From Actinospineispora spinosispora DSM 44797 (GTDB lineage Bacteria; Actinomycetota; Actinomycetes; Mycobacteriales; Pseudonocardiaceae): a stretch of DNA of 64,000 nucleotides. Position numbers and translations under genes: made by a program. Shown piece after piece: positions 1-9,412 of the stretch (the first letter of the stretch is position 1; each line of letters begins with the position of its first letter). The stretch is taken from positions 1 to 64,000 of the forward strand of contig NZ_AUBB01000020.1 in NCBI RefSeq assembly GCF_000429025.1. The letters run 5' to 3'. Below the pieces are notes generated by a model. The model ran no database searches. It had not been told where the DNA came from and saw only the letters and a list, made by a program, of their open reading frames with translations.

Positions 1-294
1 TGGCGCAACGCCTGGGAAGAATTCGTGCCGTTCCTCGACTATGACGTCGAGATTCGCGGGATGATCTGTTCCACGAACGCGATCGAATCACTGAACGCCC
101 GCTACCGGCGGGCGATCCGCGCGAGAGGGCATTTCCCGACCGAGCAAGCCGCGATGAAGTGCCTGTACCTTGTGACTCGCAGCCTGGACCCAACCGGGAC
201 AGGCCGCGCCAGGTGGACAATGCGCTGGAAGCCAGTGATCAACGCATTCGCCATCACGTTCGGTGACCGCTGGCCGGGAGCCGAGACCTACTGA
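1..294 (+). mobile_element. IS256-family transposase, C-terminal part (runs off left edge)
   Basis: The frame is open from the first base (W-R-N-A-W-E-E-F) and ends at 294, so only the last 97 residues are in view. The segment CSTNAIESLNARYRRAIR is the conserved end of the mutator/IS256 DDE transposase core, where the final catalytic Glu lies in STNAIE. The protein cuts and joins DNA at element ends. The 5' part lies outside the window, so it is not possible to tell whether the copy is intact. No clear terminal inverted repeat was found just after the stop. It marks the left border of a variable region. Confidence 0.85.
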
Positions 295-373
295 AACTGA
301 CGCCGGAAACACCGATCACGAGACAGACCCGACCGGCCGGGAGCCGAACCCGATCTGTGGGATGTCAACGCCG

Positions 374-389
374 TTGTTCAGTCGAACAA
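374..389. promoter_or_regulatory. 16-bp palindrome upstream of the FAD monooxygenase
   Basis: TTGTTC and GAACAA are perfect inverted arms around the 4-base centre AGTC, about 110 bases before the monooxygenase start. It could be an operator for an unlinked regulator. No such regulator is encoded next to it, so this is only a candidate. Confidence 0.25.
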
Positions 390-496
390 GAAGTATTCGC
401 TGGTACGACATGGCGCCAGATCACCCAGTCAGTGGGACCTTGAACGTTTCTCGGGATCAATGGGATGTCCATTCGTGCTTACTAATGTCCATTGCT

Positions 497-1924
497 ATGA
501 CAGAACGGCGTATACGAGGATTCCCCGAGGAGCGGCGGCACGCCTTCGCTCGTTTGGCGCGCACCGAGGTTCCAGCGTCGACGACTCGATTGATGGGTAC
601 CGCGGTCGTACTCGGCGCCGGCTTTGCCGGACTGTTGGCCGCCCGGGTACTGGCCGCCTACGCCGAACGGGTTGTGCTCCTCGAACAGGACGACCCTCAC
701 GCCGGCTCACGCCGGGGAGTCGGCCAGTACAACCAGGTACACACCCTGCTGCCCGGTGGCCGTGGACTCATCGAGCGTTGGTTTCCCGGATTCACCCAGG
801 AAGCGGTCGAGCTCGGCGCCCCGATGCTGCACAGCTCTCAGATCGGCGCCTATTTCAACGGCGTTCGCACGGTGAGCGCACCCACGACTGATCTGTTGTG
901 CGCCAGCCGACCATTCTTGGAACGGCACCTACGCGACCGGGTCGCCCAGCTCTCGGCGATACGCATCGTCACAGGCCGTGCGGAGGGGTTGGAGTTCACC
1001 GACGGAGCCGTGGCCGGCGTCCGCTACCGCGCCGAAGGGCGAAGCCACTTCCTCGCCTCGGACCTCGTCATCGACGCGATGGGGAGAGCCAGTCGACTCA
1101 GTGACTGGTTGGATGACGCGGGCTGGCCACGGCCACCGTTACGAAGAGTGACCACCGGGATCAACTACGCGACGGGATACTTCCGGGCCACGTCGATCCC
1201 GGATGATCTTCTCGCGGCGATCGCGCATTTCGGACCGGATCACTCCGACGGCTCGACAACCTCGGCTGCTGTCAACATGATCGAAGATCGACAATGGATG
1301 GTGGTGCTCGCCGGGTTGGGACAGCACCGACCCGGCCGGGACCTGGATGACTTCGTCGCTCGTTGCCGCAACGACCTCCCACCGATCTTCCGCACCGCGG
1401 TCGGCGGAGAGCCCGTCGGGGATATCCTTCGATATCATCAAGCGGACAGTCGCTCGCGCGACTTCACGGCGATCGCCTCTCCGGCCAGGGTGCTGAGCGT
1501 GGGCGACGCGGTCGCCTCCGTCAACCCGGTGTACGCCCAGGGCATATCCTCAGCAGCGCTGCACGCCGCGTGTCTGGCCGACTACCTCGCCGACCGACCC
1601 GACCTGACAGAACCCTTCGACCGGTTCTTCCGTCGACAGCGGCTCGTCGTGGACGCCGTGTGGCAGGTCGCAACCGCTACCGACTCCGCCAGGGCGGGAC
1701 ATCGCCGTCCCATGGCCGAGCGGATACGCACCTGGATTCTGAATCAAACCTTCGCCGCCGCCGCCACGAACGCCCAGGTTGCCGAGTCCCTCAACCTGGT
1801 CACCAGCCTGTTCGCCCACCCTGACACGTTGAGGAGGCCGGCGCTCCTGGCCCGAACGCTGAGGACCAACCACCGCGGTCGCGGATCCGGCCGAATCGAG
1901 ATCCCTGACGCTCAGGCTCTGTGA
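497..1924 (+). CDS. FAD-dependent monooxygenase / tryptophan-halogenase-like flavoprotein
   Basis: About 475 residues. The N-terminal Rossmann motif VVLGAGFAGLLAAR binds the ADP part of FAD and is followed by the acidic end of strand 2 (VVLLEQD). A second FAD motif, SVGDAVASVNPVYAQGISSA, lies about three quarters along. This is the layout of group A flavoprotein hydroxylases and geranylgeranyl-reductase-like proteins. There is no strong Shine-Dalgarno site; ATG 497 was chosen because codons after it are GC3-rich, but ATG 593, right at the Rossmann strand, is equally possible. It stands alone between the transposase end and an opposing methyltransferase. Substrate unknown. Confidence 0.8.
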   Translation: MTERRIRGFPEERRHAFARLARTEVPASTTRLMGTAVVLGAGFAGLLAARVLAAYAERVVLLEQDDPHAGSRRGVGQYNQVHTLLPGGRGLIERWFPGFTQEAVELGAPMLHSSQIGAYFNGVRTVSAPTTDLLCASRPFLERHLRDRVAQLSAIRIVTGRAEGLEFTDGAVAGVRYRAEGRSHFLASDLVIDAMGRASRLSDWLDDAGWPRPPLRRVTTGINYATGYFRATSIPDDLLAAIAHFGPDHSDGSTTSAAVNMIEDRQWMVVLAGLGQHRPGRDLDDFVARCRNDLPPIFRTAVGGEPVGDILRYHQADSRSRDFTAIASPARVLSVGDAVASVNPVYAQGISSAALHAACLADYLADRPDLTEPFDRFFRRQRLVVDAVWQVATATDSARAGHRRPMAERIRTWILNQTFAAAATNAQVAESLNLVTSLFAHPDTLRRPALLARTLRTNHRGRGSGRIEIPDAQAL

Positions 1925-2335
1925 TCACCAGCGAGACCGTCCCGGCGGCGAGCGGCATTCGGGTGCTGCGACGAGCGCCCGATAGTCAGGACGGAGCAGC
2001 GCGGTCGATACCCGGCTCGGACGCCGGCCCTGACCAGGTGTTCGTCGAGCCGTTCGAGACCGGCGTCCAGACTGCGTTCGTCCAGTGCCCCCGAACGCAG
2101 AGTCCGGTCGAGGTGCATGCGGGCGAAGTACGGTAGATAGTTGTGAATCGTCGGCAACCTGTCGCCGATTCCGGTATCCCCTGACACACAGTGCCTGAGC
2201 GCCTGCTTCAGCAGCCCCAGTCAGGATGCGGAGGATCACACGACGTCGCTCTTTCCTCATCGACACCGAGCGAACAGGTATCGTCCCCACCGGATCCGCG
2301 AGCCCGGCACCCACCGGACCAATCCGGCCGACGGT
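1925..2335. other. Gap of about 410 bp with a doubtful leftward reading frame (1912-2187)
   Basis: The two flanking genes converge here. A leftward frame of 91 codons (1912-2187) has a protein-like first half (GDRLPTIHNYLPYFARMHLD) but an Arg-rich, low-complexity end that overlaps the monooxygenase stop. It may be the remnant of a gene. I do not recognise it. No convincing terminator hairpin was seen. Confidence 0.3.
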
Positions 2336-3445
2336 TCACCGGCGCAGGGCGTACACCAGGTTGGTCGGCCCGGAGACCACCACCTCGGCCGACCCGAAAC
2401 CGGCATCTCGAGCCAGCTGGCTGGTCCGAGCCGGGCCGGTCTGGTTACCCAAGCCGGCGGCCGGCGGAGCCGAGAGCCCGCTGGGCAGACACACCAGCAG
2501 CGAAGCACCCGTCAGGACCCGCCCGAGCGGGTTGAACACCTCACTGACCGAGTCCCAGCTCATCGGCTCGACCAGCATCACCACGCCGTCGTCGGCCAAC
2601 GCCACCCGGGCCGCGCGCAGGGCGCCGAGCGGGTCGGGCATGTCGTGCAGGCAGTCGAAGAACGCCACCAGGTCGAATCGGCCGGTGAGGTCACCGGCCG
2701 CGCCCACGACGAACTCCAGATTGTCCGGTCCACCGGCCGCGGCCACCCGCTGCCGGGCCCGCTCGATCGAAGGCTGGTGGTAATCCAGACCGAGCCACCG
2801 GGTCTTCGGGAACGCATCGGCCATGATCCGTGTGGAGGTGCCGAGCCCGCATCCGATGTCGGCCGCATGTCCTCCGTCGTGCAGCCGCTCGGCCAATCCG
2901 GGCACCGCCGGGATCCACGCCTGGATCAGCTGACCTGTGTAGGCCGGGCGGAAGAACCGCTCGGTGCCCTCGAACAGGTCATTGTGGTGCTCGTGCCAAC
3001 CGATGCCCTCGCCGGTTCGGAACGCTTCGGTCAGGCGATCGATCATCCGGGTGGCGGCGGTCATGTTCTGGAACATCCCGACCAGGTAATGCGGGCTGTC
3101 CAGGTTGATGAATATCTCGGCCTGCTCCGGGGTCATCTGGTAGCGGGCCGTCGTCGGATTCTCCGACTCGGGCTCCCCGCCGAGATGTTCGACGTAGCCG
3201 GCGGAGGCCATCGCGAGCAACCACTCCTGCACGTACCGTGTCGCCGTCCCGCTCACCTGGGCAAGCTCGGTCGCTGTCGCGGGACCGTGGTCGGCGAGCG
3301 CCCCGAACAGCCCGAGGCGATCGCCGATCAACGCGAGCGGGAGAGCAAGCGCACCACCGGCATCGGCGATCACGCCGTTCACGAGCTGTTCGAGCCGTTC
3401 GTCATCTACCTTCACTCGCGGCGTGGTCGCATCCGCAGCGGTCAT
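2336..3445 (-). CDS. SAM-dependent methyltransferase, Rv2258c-like, with winged-helix N-terminus
   Basis: 369 residues. Residues ~25-100 form a winged-helix dimerisation domain (ALPLALIGDRLGLFGALAD... ATELAQVSGTATRYVQEWL). Residues ~190-300 are a class I methyltransferase Rossmann domain with motif I AADIGCGLGTSTRIMADAF and the acidic end of strand 2 at GLDYHQPS. This two-domain layout matches the Rv2258c family of actinobacterial methyltransferases, whose substrates are largely unknown. The C-terminal region (residues ~320-369) is complete. It is the last of several leftward genes but is separated from the aldehyde dehydrogenase by 164 bp. Confidence 0.85.
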   Translation of the reverse strand: MTAADATTPRVKVDDERLEQLVNGVIADAGGALALPLALIGDRLGLFGALADHGPATATELAQVSGTATRYVQEWLLAMASAGYVEHLGGEPESENPTTARYQMTPEQAEIFINLDSPHYLVGMFQNMTAATRMIDRLTEAFRTGEGIGWHEHHNDLFEGTERFFRPAYTGQLIQAWIPAVPGLAERLHDGGHAADIGCGLGTSTRIMADAFPKTRWLGLDYHQPSIERARQRVAAAGGPDNLEFVVGAAGDLTGRFDLVAFFDCLHDMPDPLGALRAARVALADDGVVMLVEPMSWDSVSEVFNPLGRVLTGASLLVCLPSGLSAPPAAGLGNQTGPARTSQLARDAGFGSAEVVVSGPTNLVYALRR

Positions 3446-3609
3446 CCGGCACCATCCCTGAGTCGCATCGCTGCCCCCGCTCCCAAGTTCGCGCGAGCTA
3501 CCCGAAACTAATCCCGACAGATAAACAGCCGTTCAACCCCGGGGATGTCCGCTCACAGTTTCCCGTGGTCGACAGTCACCGGCGGGCGTGGCACCGAGTG
3601 CCTCATGCC

Positions 3610-5091
3610 TCAAAACGGCAGCTGTCGCTGACCACTCTGCGCGTTCACCCACACCACATCACTGAAATCGTCCAGCGAATTGGGTCCGCTTCGACCCCAG
3701 CCACTGGCCCGGACGCCACCCACCGGCGCCTGCGTCTCATCGTCGATGGTCGGGATATTCACGTGCACTGCGCCAGAGATGATCCGGTCGGCCAACTCCA
3801 CCCCTCGGAACGTATCCCCGGTGAAGATCGACGACGTCAATCCGTAGCTGTGCCGATTCGCCTGCTCCACCGCGTGCTCGGCGTCCTCTGCCACAGCAAC
3901 CACCAGCAACGGCCCGAACGTCTCCTCGTGATCCGCCTCAGCGTCGACAGGCACATCGACCACGATCGTCGGCTCATGCACCCGACCGGTCACCCCGCCG
4001 CCCGTGACCACTCGAGCGCCCTTACCCACCGCATCCTCGATGCGGCTCTGCATCGTTCGCACCGCTCGATCATTGATCAACGGTCCGATCAGCGTGGCCG
4101 AATCCGCGGGATTCCCCGCTGGCAGACTCCTCACCCGCTCCACCAGCCGAGCCAGGAACTCCTCGTAAACGGGTCGTTCCACTATCACCTTGCGGGTGCA
4201 CAAACACACCTGCCCCTGATAGAAGAAGGCCCCGAAGGTGGCCGACCGGACGGCGTAGTCCAGGTCCGCGTCGGCCAACACGATCATCGTGTTGTATCCA
4301 CCCAGCTCCATCACCGAGCGCTTCAACTCCCGGCCGGCCCGCTCAGCCAACATCCGGGCTGTCCGGACGCCGCCGATAAGATTGATGCACCGGACCTCCG
4401 GCCGCTCGAAGAACACGTCCCCCATGGCCTCCGCCGCTCCGGGAGCGTGCGTCACGACATTGATCACCCCTGGCGGGAAACCGGCCTCGTCCGCGACCTG
4501 GGCCATCACCAGACCAGCCGAGATCGGAGCCTCCTCCGACGGCTTCACCACCACCGTGTTACCTGCCGCGATCGGCGAGATCACGGCCCGCCAACCCAAT
4601 ACATTGGCCCCGTTCCATGGGGTGAAACTCGCAACGACTCCCAACGGTCGCCGCACCGCCATCGAGTAGGTGCCGGAGAAGTCGGACTCCAGTACCTCAC
4701 CTTTCGGCCGATAGACCCAGTTCGCCGCCTGTCGCAACATGTCCTGGGCGATCTGCTGTTGGAAATCGACGAACCGACTCGGCCACCCAGTCTCTTCGAC
4801 CACGATGTCCACCAGGTCACCTCGGTGAGTGTCAACGAGCTCAGCGGCCCTCAGGAACAGCTGCTGCTTCTCGCTCGCAGGCATCGCCACCCACTCCGGA
4901 AAGGCCCGTGCCGCCGCCGTCACCGCCCGATCGGCGTCCGCGGCGCCACCGGCCGCCGCCCGCGCATGCACCCCGCCCCGATACGGGCTCATGACGTCGA
5001 AGAGGTTCCCCTCGACCGACCCCACCCACGTACCGTCAATGAACTGACGGTACTCACGGATACCGCCCGCGCCGTCGACACTCCACCCCAT
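3610..5091 (-). CDS. NAD(P)-dependent aldehyde dehydrogenase
   Basis: 493 residues, normal for the family. It oxidises an aldehyde to the acid through a thiohemiacetal on Cys. Visible motifs are the proton-path segment TPWNGANVLGWRAV, the general-base Glu in VMELGGYNTMIVL (usually LELGGKNP, so the Lys is replaced by Tyr), and the nucleophile in YQGQVCLCTRK. The start is supported by TGAGGTAG just upstream. It lies downstream of an esterase gene transcribed in the same direction. That pairing would fit ester breakdown, but no substrate can be inferred. Confidence 0.9.
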   Translation of the reverse strand: MGWSVDGAGGIREYRQFIDGTWVGSVEGNLFDVMSPYRGGVHARAAAGGAADADRAVTAAARAFPEWVAMPASEKQQLFLRAAELVDTHRGDLVDIVVEETGWPSRFVDFQQQIAQDMLRQAANWVYRPKGEVLESDFSGTYSMAVRRPLGVVASFTPWNGANVLGWRAVISPIAAGNTVVVKPSEEAPISAGLVMAQVADEAGFPPGVINVVTHAPGAAEAMGDVFFERPEVRCINLIGGVRTARMLAERAGRELKRSVMELGGYNTMIVLADADLDYAVRSATFGAFFYQGQVCLCTRKVIVERPVYEEFLARLVERVRSLPAGNPADSATLIGPLINDRAVRTMQSRIEDAVGKGARVVTGGGVTGRVHEPTIVVDVPVDAEADHEETFGPLLVVAVAEDAEHAVEQANRHSYGLTSSIFTGDTFRGVELADRIISGAVHVNIPTIDDETQAPVGGVRASGWGRSGPNSLDDFSDVVWVNAQSGQRQLPF

Positions 5092-5259
5092 CTACCTCAC
5101 TGACTCCTTCTGCTATTCCAGCTCTGAAAGTGGACCGGCCCTCCGATATCACAAACGAATGCGTTCGGCACCAACCCGCACTTCGCCTGTTTATCGAAGA
5201 CGGACGACGGTCAGCCATTGCCGGTAAGCTCACCATGAACATACTGACACAGTGTCGAT

Positions 5260-5282
5260 CAATTTCCAGTGAGCGGAAATTG
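5260..5282. terminator. Inverted repeat between esterase and aldehyde dehydrogenase genes
   Basis: CAATTTCC and GGAAATTG form a perfect 8-base stem with a 7-base loop, just after the esterase stop and about 170 bp before the dehydrogenase start. GACAC-A-GTGTC lies beside it at 5246-5256. Terminator for the esterase or operator for the dehydrogenase are both possible. Confidence 0.35.
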
Positions 5283-5305
5283 TTGAACATGGCCGCAACC
5301 GATGG

Positions 5306-6238
5306 TCAGGCCCAGACCTGATGCAACAGCGCCGCCATCTCCTTCACGATCGGCCGACCGGCGGGCACAGCCTTGTCCATCCAGAAAAAGCCGTGGATGA
5401 GCCCGGCAAATCGCTTCGCCGACACCGCCACTCCGGCACGGTTCATCGCTTCGGCGTAGGCCTCACCCTGGTCACGCAGTGGGTCGAACTCGGCGGTGGC
5501 CACGTAGGCCGGAGGCAACCCGGCGAGGCTCTCTGCCCGCGCGGGACACGCGTAAGGCGCCTGGCCGATATCCAACTCCCCCAGATAATGCGCCCAGAAC
5601 CAGCGCATCGAATCCCGGGTGAGCAAGTAACCCTCCGCGTTGTCGGTGTAGGACGCGGTGGTGAAGTCGAAGTCGGTCACCGGATAGATCAACAACTGAG
5701 CGCTGATCGCCGGACCCCCTCGATCCCGGGCCGCCAGGGCAACCGCCGCCGCCAGGTTGCCCCCGGCGCTGTCCCCGGCCACCGCCAGCTTGGCGGGATT
5801 CACTCCGAGCTCATCGGCATGTTCCGCAACCCACTCGGTGGCCGCGTAACAGTCCTCGAACGGGGCCGGGTAGCGGTGCTCGGGCGCCAGTCGGTAGTCA
5901 ACGGACACCACCACTGCTCCGGTCGCGGCGGCAAGCACCCGACACGGCCGATCCACGACCTCGAGATCGCCGATCACCCAGCCACCGCCGTGGAAGAAGA
6001 CGACGACGGGCCGAGTCCCGAGGTCGCCGGTGGGTGTGTACACCCGGACCGGGATCTCCCCTGCCGGGCCAGGCAGGGCACGGGTCACAACCGCTGCCAT
6101 CTCGGTCGGTTCGCCCTGCAGGTCGACGAAACCCTCAGTGGTGGCGCGGGCAGCCGGCACGGTCGTCTCCGACAGCGGTGGCTGGTTCGCCTCGGCCATG
6201 GCCGAGAGCACGAGCTGAACCTCGGGGTGAACAGGCAT
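5306..6238 (-). CDS. Alpha/beta hydrolase, hormone-sensitive-lipase family esterase
   Basis: About 310 residues. The family signature HGGG (FFHGGGWVIGD, oxyanion hole) is followed by the nucleophile elbow GDSAGG (AVAGDSAGGNLAAAVA). The acid lies in the TAEFDPLRDQG segment and the catalytic His in AGLIHGFFWM. These mark bacterial HSL-type (family IV) carboxylesterases, which are cytoplasmic. GGAGG sits 5 bases before the second of two adjacent ATGs, which sets the start. A closely similar esterase lies at 8361-9275 on the other strand, so this region has two HSL paralogues. Confidence 0.9.
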   Translation of the reverse strand: MPVHPEVQLVLSAMAEANQPPLSETTVPAARATTEGFVDLQGEPTEMAAVVTRALPGPAGEIPVRVYTPTGDLGTRPVVVFFHGGGWVIGDLEVVDRPCRVLAAATGAVVVSVDYRLAPEHRYPAPFEDCYAATEWVAEHADELGVNPAKLAVAGDSAGGNLAAAVALAARDRGGPAISAQLLIYPVTDFDFTTASYTDNAEGYLLTRDSMRWFWAHYLGELDIGQAPYACPARAESLAGLPPAYVATAEFDPLRDQGEAYAEAMNRAGVAVSAKRFAGLIHGFFWMDKAVPAGRPIVKEMAALLHQVWA

Positions 6239-6323
6239 CATCGCCTCCAGTCGTCGTGTGGGACGTGGACAAGACGCGAAATCGAATGCCCGACCGCGCC
6301 CGGCCGGGCAAATCTCGGATGTC

Positions 6324-6800
6324 TCAAGCCGGGGTGACCGAGGTGAAAGTGGCAGCCTGGCCACGTAGCTCCCCGTGCTCATCGATCACGTTCCACACAG
6401 TGGTGTTCTCGATCCAGAACTGGGCGCCGGATTTGCTGATCCGCAGACCCCGGTAGCCGCTGAAGTATCCGTTACGCGTGACTTCATCGAGTAGATGGGC
6501 ACGTTCAGCTCGGTCAGGGGTGGCCGCCGAAAGCTGTGACCGGAGGCCGTCGAACTCTGACCAGTCGTATCCGAAAGCCCGCTGCGCTGTCCGGTTCGCG
6601 TAACGAAATACCGGGTCAGAGCCCCGTTCGTGAGCCAGCAAACCGAAGGGGGCCTCGTGGTAAAGCCAATGCGCGGCATCCGCCGCCGTCGACTCGACGT
6701 CGACCAGCTTCGTCCCCACGGTCCGCAGGTGACTTTCGGCGAGAAGCCTCGCGAACGCTGGATCTTCACAACCCGTGGGACGCAAACCCGTCTGCGACAT
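6324..6800 (-). CDS. MEKHLA (PAS-like) domain protein
   Basis: 158 residues. The segment DPVFRYANRTAQRAFGYDWSE is a PAS fold core, and the C-terminal part (YRGLRISKSGAQFWIENTTVWN) matches the MEKHLA domain, a PAS-like module found alone in bacteria and at the end of plant HD-ZIP III factors. It has no attached output domain. Role unknown; light, redox or ligand sensing has been proposed for the fold. It is 85 bp upstream of the HSL esterase in the same direction and could be co-transcribed. Confidence 0.8.
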   Translation of the reverse strand: MSQTGLRPTGCEDPAFARLLAESHLRTVGTKLVDVESTAADAAHWLYHEAPFGLLAHERGSDPVFRYANRTAQRAFGYDWSEFDGLRSQLSAATPDRAERAHLLDEVTRNGYFSGYRGLRISKSGAQFWIENTTVWNVIDEHGELRGQAATFTSVTPA

Positions 6801-6897
6801 GAACTACCGACCTCCGAACAAACCCAGAATCGACATCCAGCCAAGTATCGACAACATGGGTGGACAGCATGTCAACACGTCGGGACCCGCAACGGAC

Positions 6898-7818
6898 TCA
6901 GTGGAACTCGCCGTCGTGGACTTCGGCCGTGTAACCGCCGGGAAACTGCATCATGACACTGGAGCGGTCGGCCGACTTGTACGGTCCCGCGAGTACGGTG
7001 ACGCCGTTCGCCTTCGCTTTCGCAATCGTGTCGGCGAGATTCGGCACGGTGTATCCGGTGGTGTCGTGGCCGTAGGGGTAGGTCCAGGCGCCCTGATTCG
7101 TCGCCAGTACGACCGTGTTGCCGAACGGGGTCGTCATCCGGACGCGGTGGAACGTCGTGCCCGGGGCGCCGATCTCCCCGCCATCGGCGTTGCTGACGTC
7201 CGAGATCACCTTACCGCCGGTGAATTTCAGATACGACGCCAGGAACGCGCTGACCGTGTCCTCGGACAGGTACACCCGGAACTCCGGCTGAGTGGTGAGC
7301 GGAGTGAATCCGGACATGTCGAACTGCTCCCAGATTTGGGAGCTGTACCCCCCGGGGAACCGGATCACCGCCTCGCGCCCCACCGGCCCGGTCCACGGAG
7401 CCACCGGCACAGTGGCGCCCGCCTGCTGAGCAACCTTCACAGCGCTGTCCGGGTTGTGGACACCGAAGCCGGTCTGTTCCGACCCGAACGGGTAAGGGAT
7501 CGGGGTCTGGTAGTCGTATGCCGCCAGCAGACCCACCGGCGAGTGCATGATCGATGCCATCGTGTTGCTCGCGGTCGGCGTGATCTGGAAGGCGGAGGGC
7601 GCATTATGGGTCCCGCCGAACGTCCCTTCCCAGCTCTGGATGAAGTCGTTCAGTTTCCCGTGCTCGACGTAAACGTGCGTGGCGTCGTACTGCACGCCAT
7701 AGGGCTGAGCAGCGGCGACGTTGGCCGTGCTCTGGGGCGCGGACGCGGTACCGCAGGCCGACACTACGAGGCTCGCCATACCTATCGCTGCCAGCGCGAT
7801 GATTCGGGTCCGCTTCAC
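6898..7818 (-). CDS. Secreted lipoprotein with two VOC (glyoxalase/bleomycin-resistance-like) halves
   Basis: About 306 residues. The N-terminus KRTRIIALAAIGMASLVVSAC is a lipoprotein signal ending in a lipobox (VSAC), so the mature protein should be lipid-anchored outside the membrane. The rest contains two similar halves, each ending FPGGYSSQIWEQF or FPGGYTAEVHDG, as in vicinal-oxygen-chelate proteins. GTG 7818 was chosen because AAGGAGAG lies 7 bases upstream, inside the longer open frame from 7836. A VOC fold on an exported lipoprotein is uncommon. Function unknown. Confidence 0.75.
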   Translation of the reverse strand: MKRTRIIALAAIGMASLVVSACGTASAPQSTANVAAAQPYGVQYDATHVYVEHGKLNDFIQSWEGTFGGTHNAPSAFQITPTASNTMASIMHSPVGLLAAYDYQTPIPYPFGSEQTGFGVHNPDSAVKVAQQAGATVPVAPWTGPVGREAVIRFPGGYSSQIWEQFDMSGFTPLTTQPEFRVYLSEDTVSAFLASYLKFTGGKVISDVSNADGGEIGAPGTTFHRVRMTTPFGNTVVLATNQGAWTYPYGHDTTGYTVPNLADTIAKAKANGVTVLAGPYKSADRSSVMMQFPGGYTAEVHDGEFH

Positions 7819-8360
7819 CTGTGGGCTCTCCTTCATGAGAATTGTCTGTTCACCGGTAATGCCACTGGACGTCTCCGGACCACCGGGGGCGCACCTCGGC
7901 CCGTGGAGCCGAGGTGCCGTCGATGCTGTGCCTCGAGCGCGGTGGACCGCGCGCCGCGGACACCACTGGCCCCGCTGACCTCACATCAGACCGTCATTTA
8001 ACATGACTACTTCCGACGCTGACAACGCACTATTGGTTGATTTGCCAGCAAGGCATCGTGATAGTGATGAGTATCATAGTAATAGTTCATGACGAACGGC
8101 CACTGTGCTCCGACTCCGACGTCCGGTTCGACGGCTGAGCGCGGGTCGTGATCAGTTTGTTGAGCTCGTGTCGATCGCCGAGGTGTTCACTAGCCCACAA
8201 GTCACTCGTGAGCAGGTAGACCTGAAGGACGACCACACCGGCAGGCACGGTCGGAGCCACGCGCCGACGGCCTGTCCGATGGCGAATCTCGACGGTCGGC
8301 CAGGAACGGGCCTACCCCTGGATGTTCTGGCTCACGCGGTCAGAGATTGGATCACTGAAC
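7819..8360. other. Divergent intergenic region of about 540 bp
   Basis: It separates the leftward lipoprotein gene and the rightward esterase. An AT-richer stretch at about 8030-8095 (TATTGGTTGATTTG... ATCATAGTAATAG) could hold a promoter for either gene. No gene, RNA or clear operator was recognised. Confidence 0.4.
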
Positions 8361-9275
8361 ATGCCCATCGATACACAGCTACAGCAGCTCCTGGAGATGA
8401 TGCCGGACCTGCGCATCGCCGAACTCGGCCCGAGCGGTATGCGGGACGCGTTCGCCCAGGCCATGGCAGCCATGCCACCGGCGCCCGCGCTGCCGAAGGT
8501 CGCCGACCGCACGATCGCGGACGGCATCGGCGTGCGCATCTACTGGCCGACGCCGGACCCGAAGGACCTCCCGGTCGTGGTCCACTACCACGGCGGCGGA
8601 TTCGTGGTGGGCGATCTGGACACGTACGGCGGGGTGTGCCGGACCATCGCACTGCAGACCGGTGCGATCGTGGTCGCGGTGAACTATCGGCTCGCCCCGG
8701 AGCACCCGTTCCCGGCGGCTGTGGACGACTCGTACGCCGCGCTAAACTGGGTCGCCGAGCACGCCGAGGAACTGGGCGCCGACCCGGCCCGGCTGGCGGT
8801 CTGTGGAGACTCGGCAGGCGGGAATCTGGCTGCTGTCGTCGCCCAGCTGGCCCAGCAGGCCGGCGGTCCGACGATCGTGTTCCAGCTGCTGTGGTACCCG
8901 GCCACCACGTTCGACCTCACGCTGCCCTCGGTCGTCGAGAACACCGACGATCCGGTGCTGACGCTCGAGGACATGTCCGAGTACCTCCGCCTCTACCTGG
9001 GCCCGACACCGCCCGACCCGATGCCCGCAACCCTGGCTCCGGCCACGGCGGCCAGCCTGTCCGGCCTCCCGCCGGCATACATCGCCACGGCCGGCAACGA
9101 CCCGCTGCGTGACGACGGGACGCGTTACGCCGAACTGTTGAAGGACGCGGGCGTCCCGGTCGAGCTGCACGAGGCCGAGACCTTGGTTCACGGCTACACG
9201 CTGTTCGCCGACGTGGTACCGGCGGCCTCCGACGCGTTGGCCACAGCACTGGCGGCTCTCAAGTCGGCCCTGTAA
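8361..9275 (+). CDS. Alpha/beta hydrolase, hormone-sensitive-lipase family esterase
   Basis: About 304 residues. The HGGG oxyanion motif (VVHYHGGGFVVGDLDTYGG), the nucleophile elbow AVCGDSAGGNLAAVVA, the acid region TAGNDPLRDDG and the C-terminal His in ETLVHGYTLF are all present, so it should be an active family IV esterase. It is a paralogue of the esterase at 5306-6238. ATG 8361 is preferred over the upstream in-frame start at 8322 because the family normally begins a few residues before this helix. It is followed by a terminator-like hairpin and is probably monocistronic. Confidence 0.9.
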   Translation: MPIDTQLQQLLEMMPDLRIAELGPSGMRDAFAQAMAAMPPAPALPKVADRTIADGIGVRIYWPTPDPKDLPVVVHYHGGGFVVGDLDTYGGVCRTIALQTGAIVVAVNYRLAPEHPFPAAVDDSYAALNWVAEHAEELGADPARLAVCGDSAGGNLAAVVAQLAQQAGGPTIVFQLLWYPATTFDLTLPSVVENTDDPVLTLEDMSEYLRLYLGPTPPDPMPATLAPATAASLSGLPPAYIATAGNDPLRDDGTRYAELLKDAGVPVELHEAETLVHGYTLFADVVPAASDALATALAALKSAL

Positions 9276-9288
9276 CGGCACGACACGC

Positions 9289-9339
9289 CGCTGTCAGCCG
9301 AAGCGAGCGCAGCACCGCCCACCGCTTCGGCCGACAGCG
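9289..9339 (+). terminator. Long hairpin after the esterase
   Basis: Arms of 16 bases, CGCTGTCAGCCGAAGC and GCTTCGGCCGACAGCG, pair with one mismatch around a 19-base loop, starting 14 bp past the stop. There is no T run, as is usual for high-GC actinobacterial terminators. Confidence 0.6.
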
Positions 9340-9412
9340 CGGGTTCGCGGCGCCCTCGTCAGCGGTCGGCGACGTTGACAGAATGCCCACACGTTCGGCC
9401 TAGCGTCGGGGC

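Noticed and set aside
3521..3545. GTTCAACCCC as a fourth StrR-type half-site
   Set aside because: No complementary second arm at the required distance.
5246..5256. GACAC-A-GTGTC palindrome before the first aldehyde dehydrogenase
   Set aside because: Only 5-base arms; expected by chance in a window of this size.
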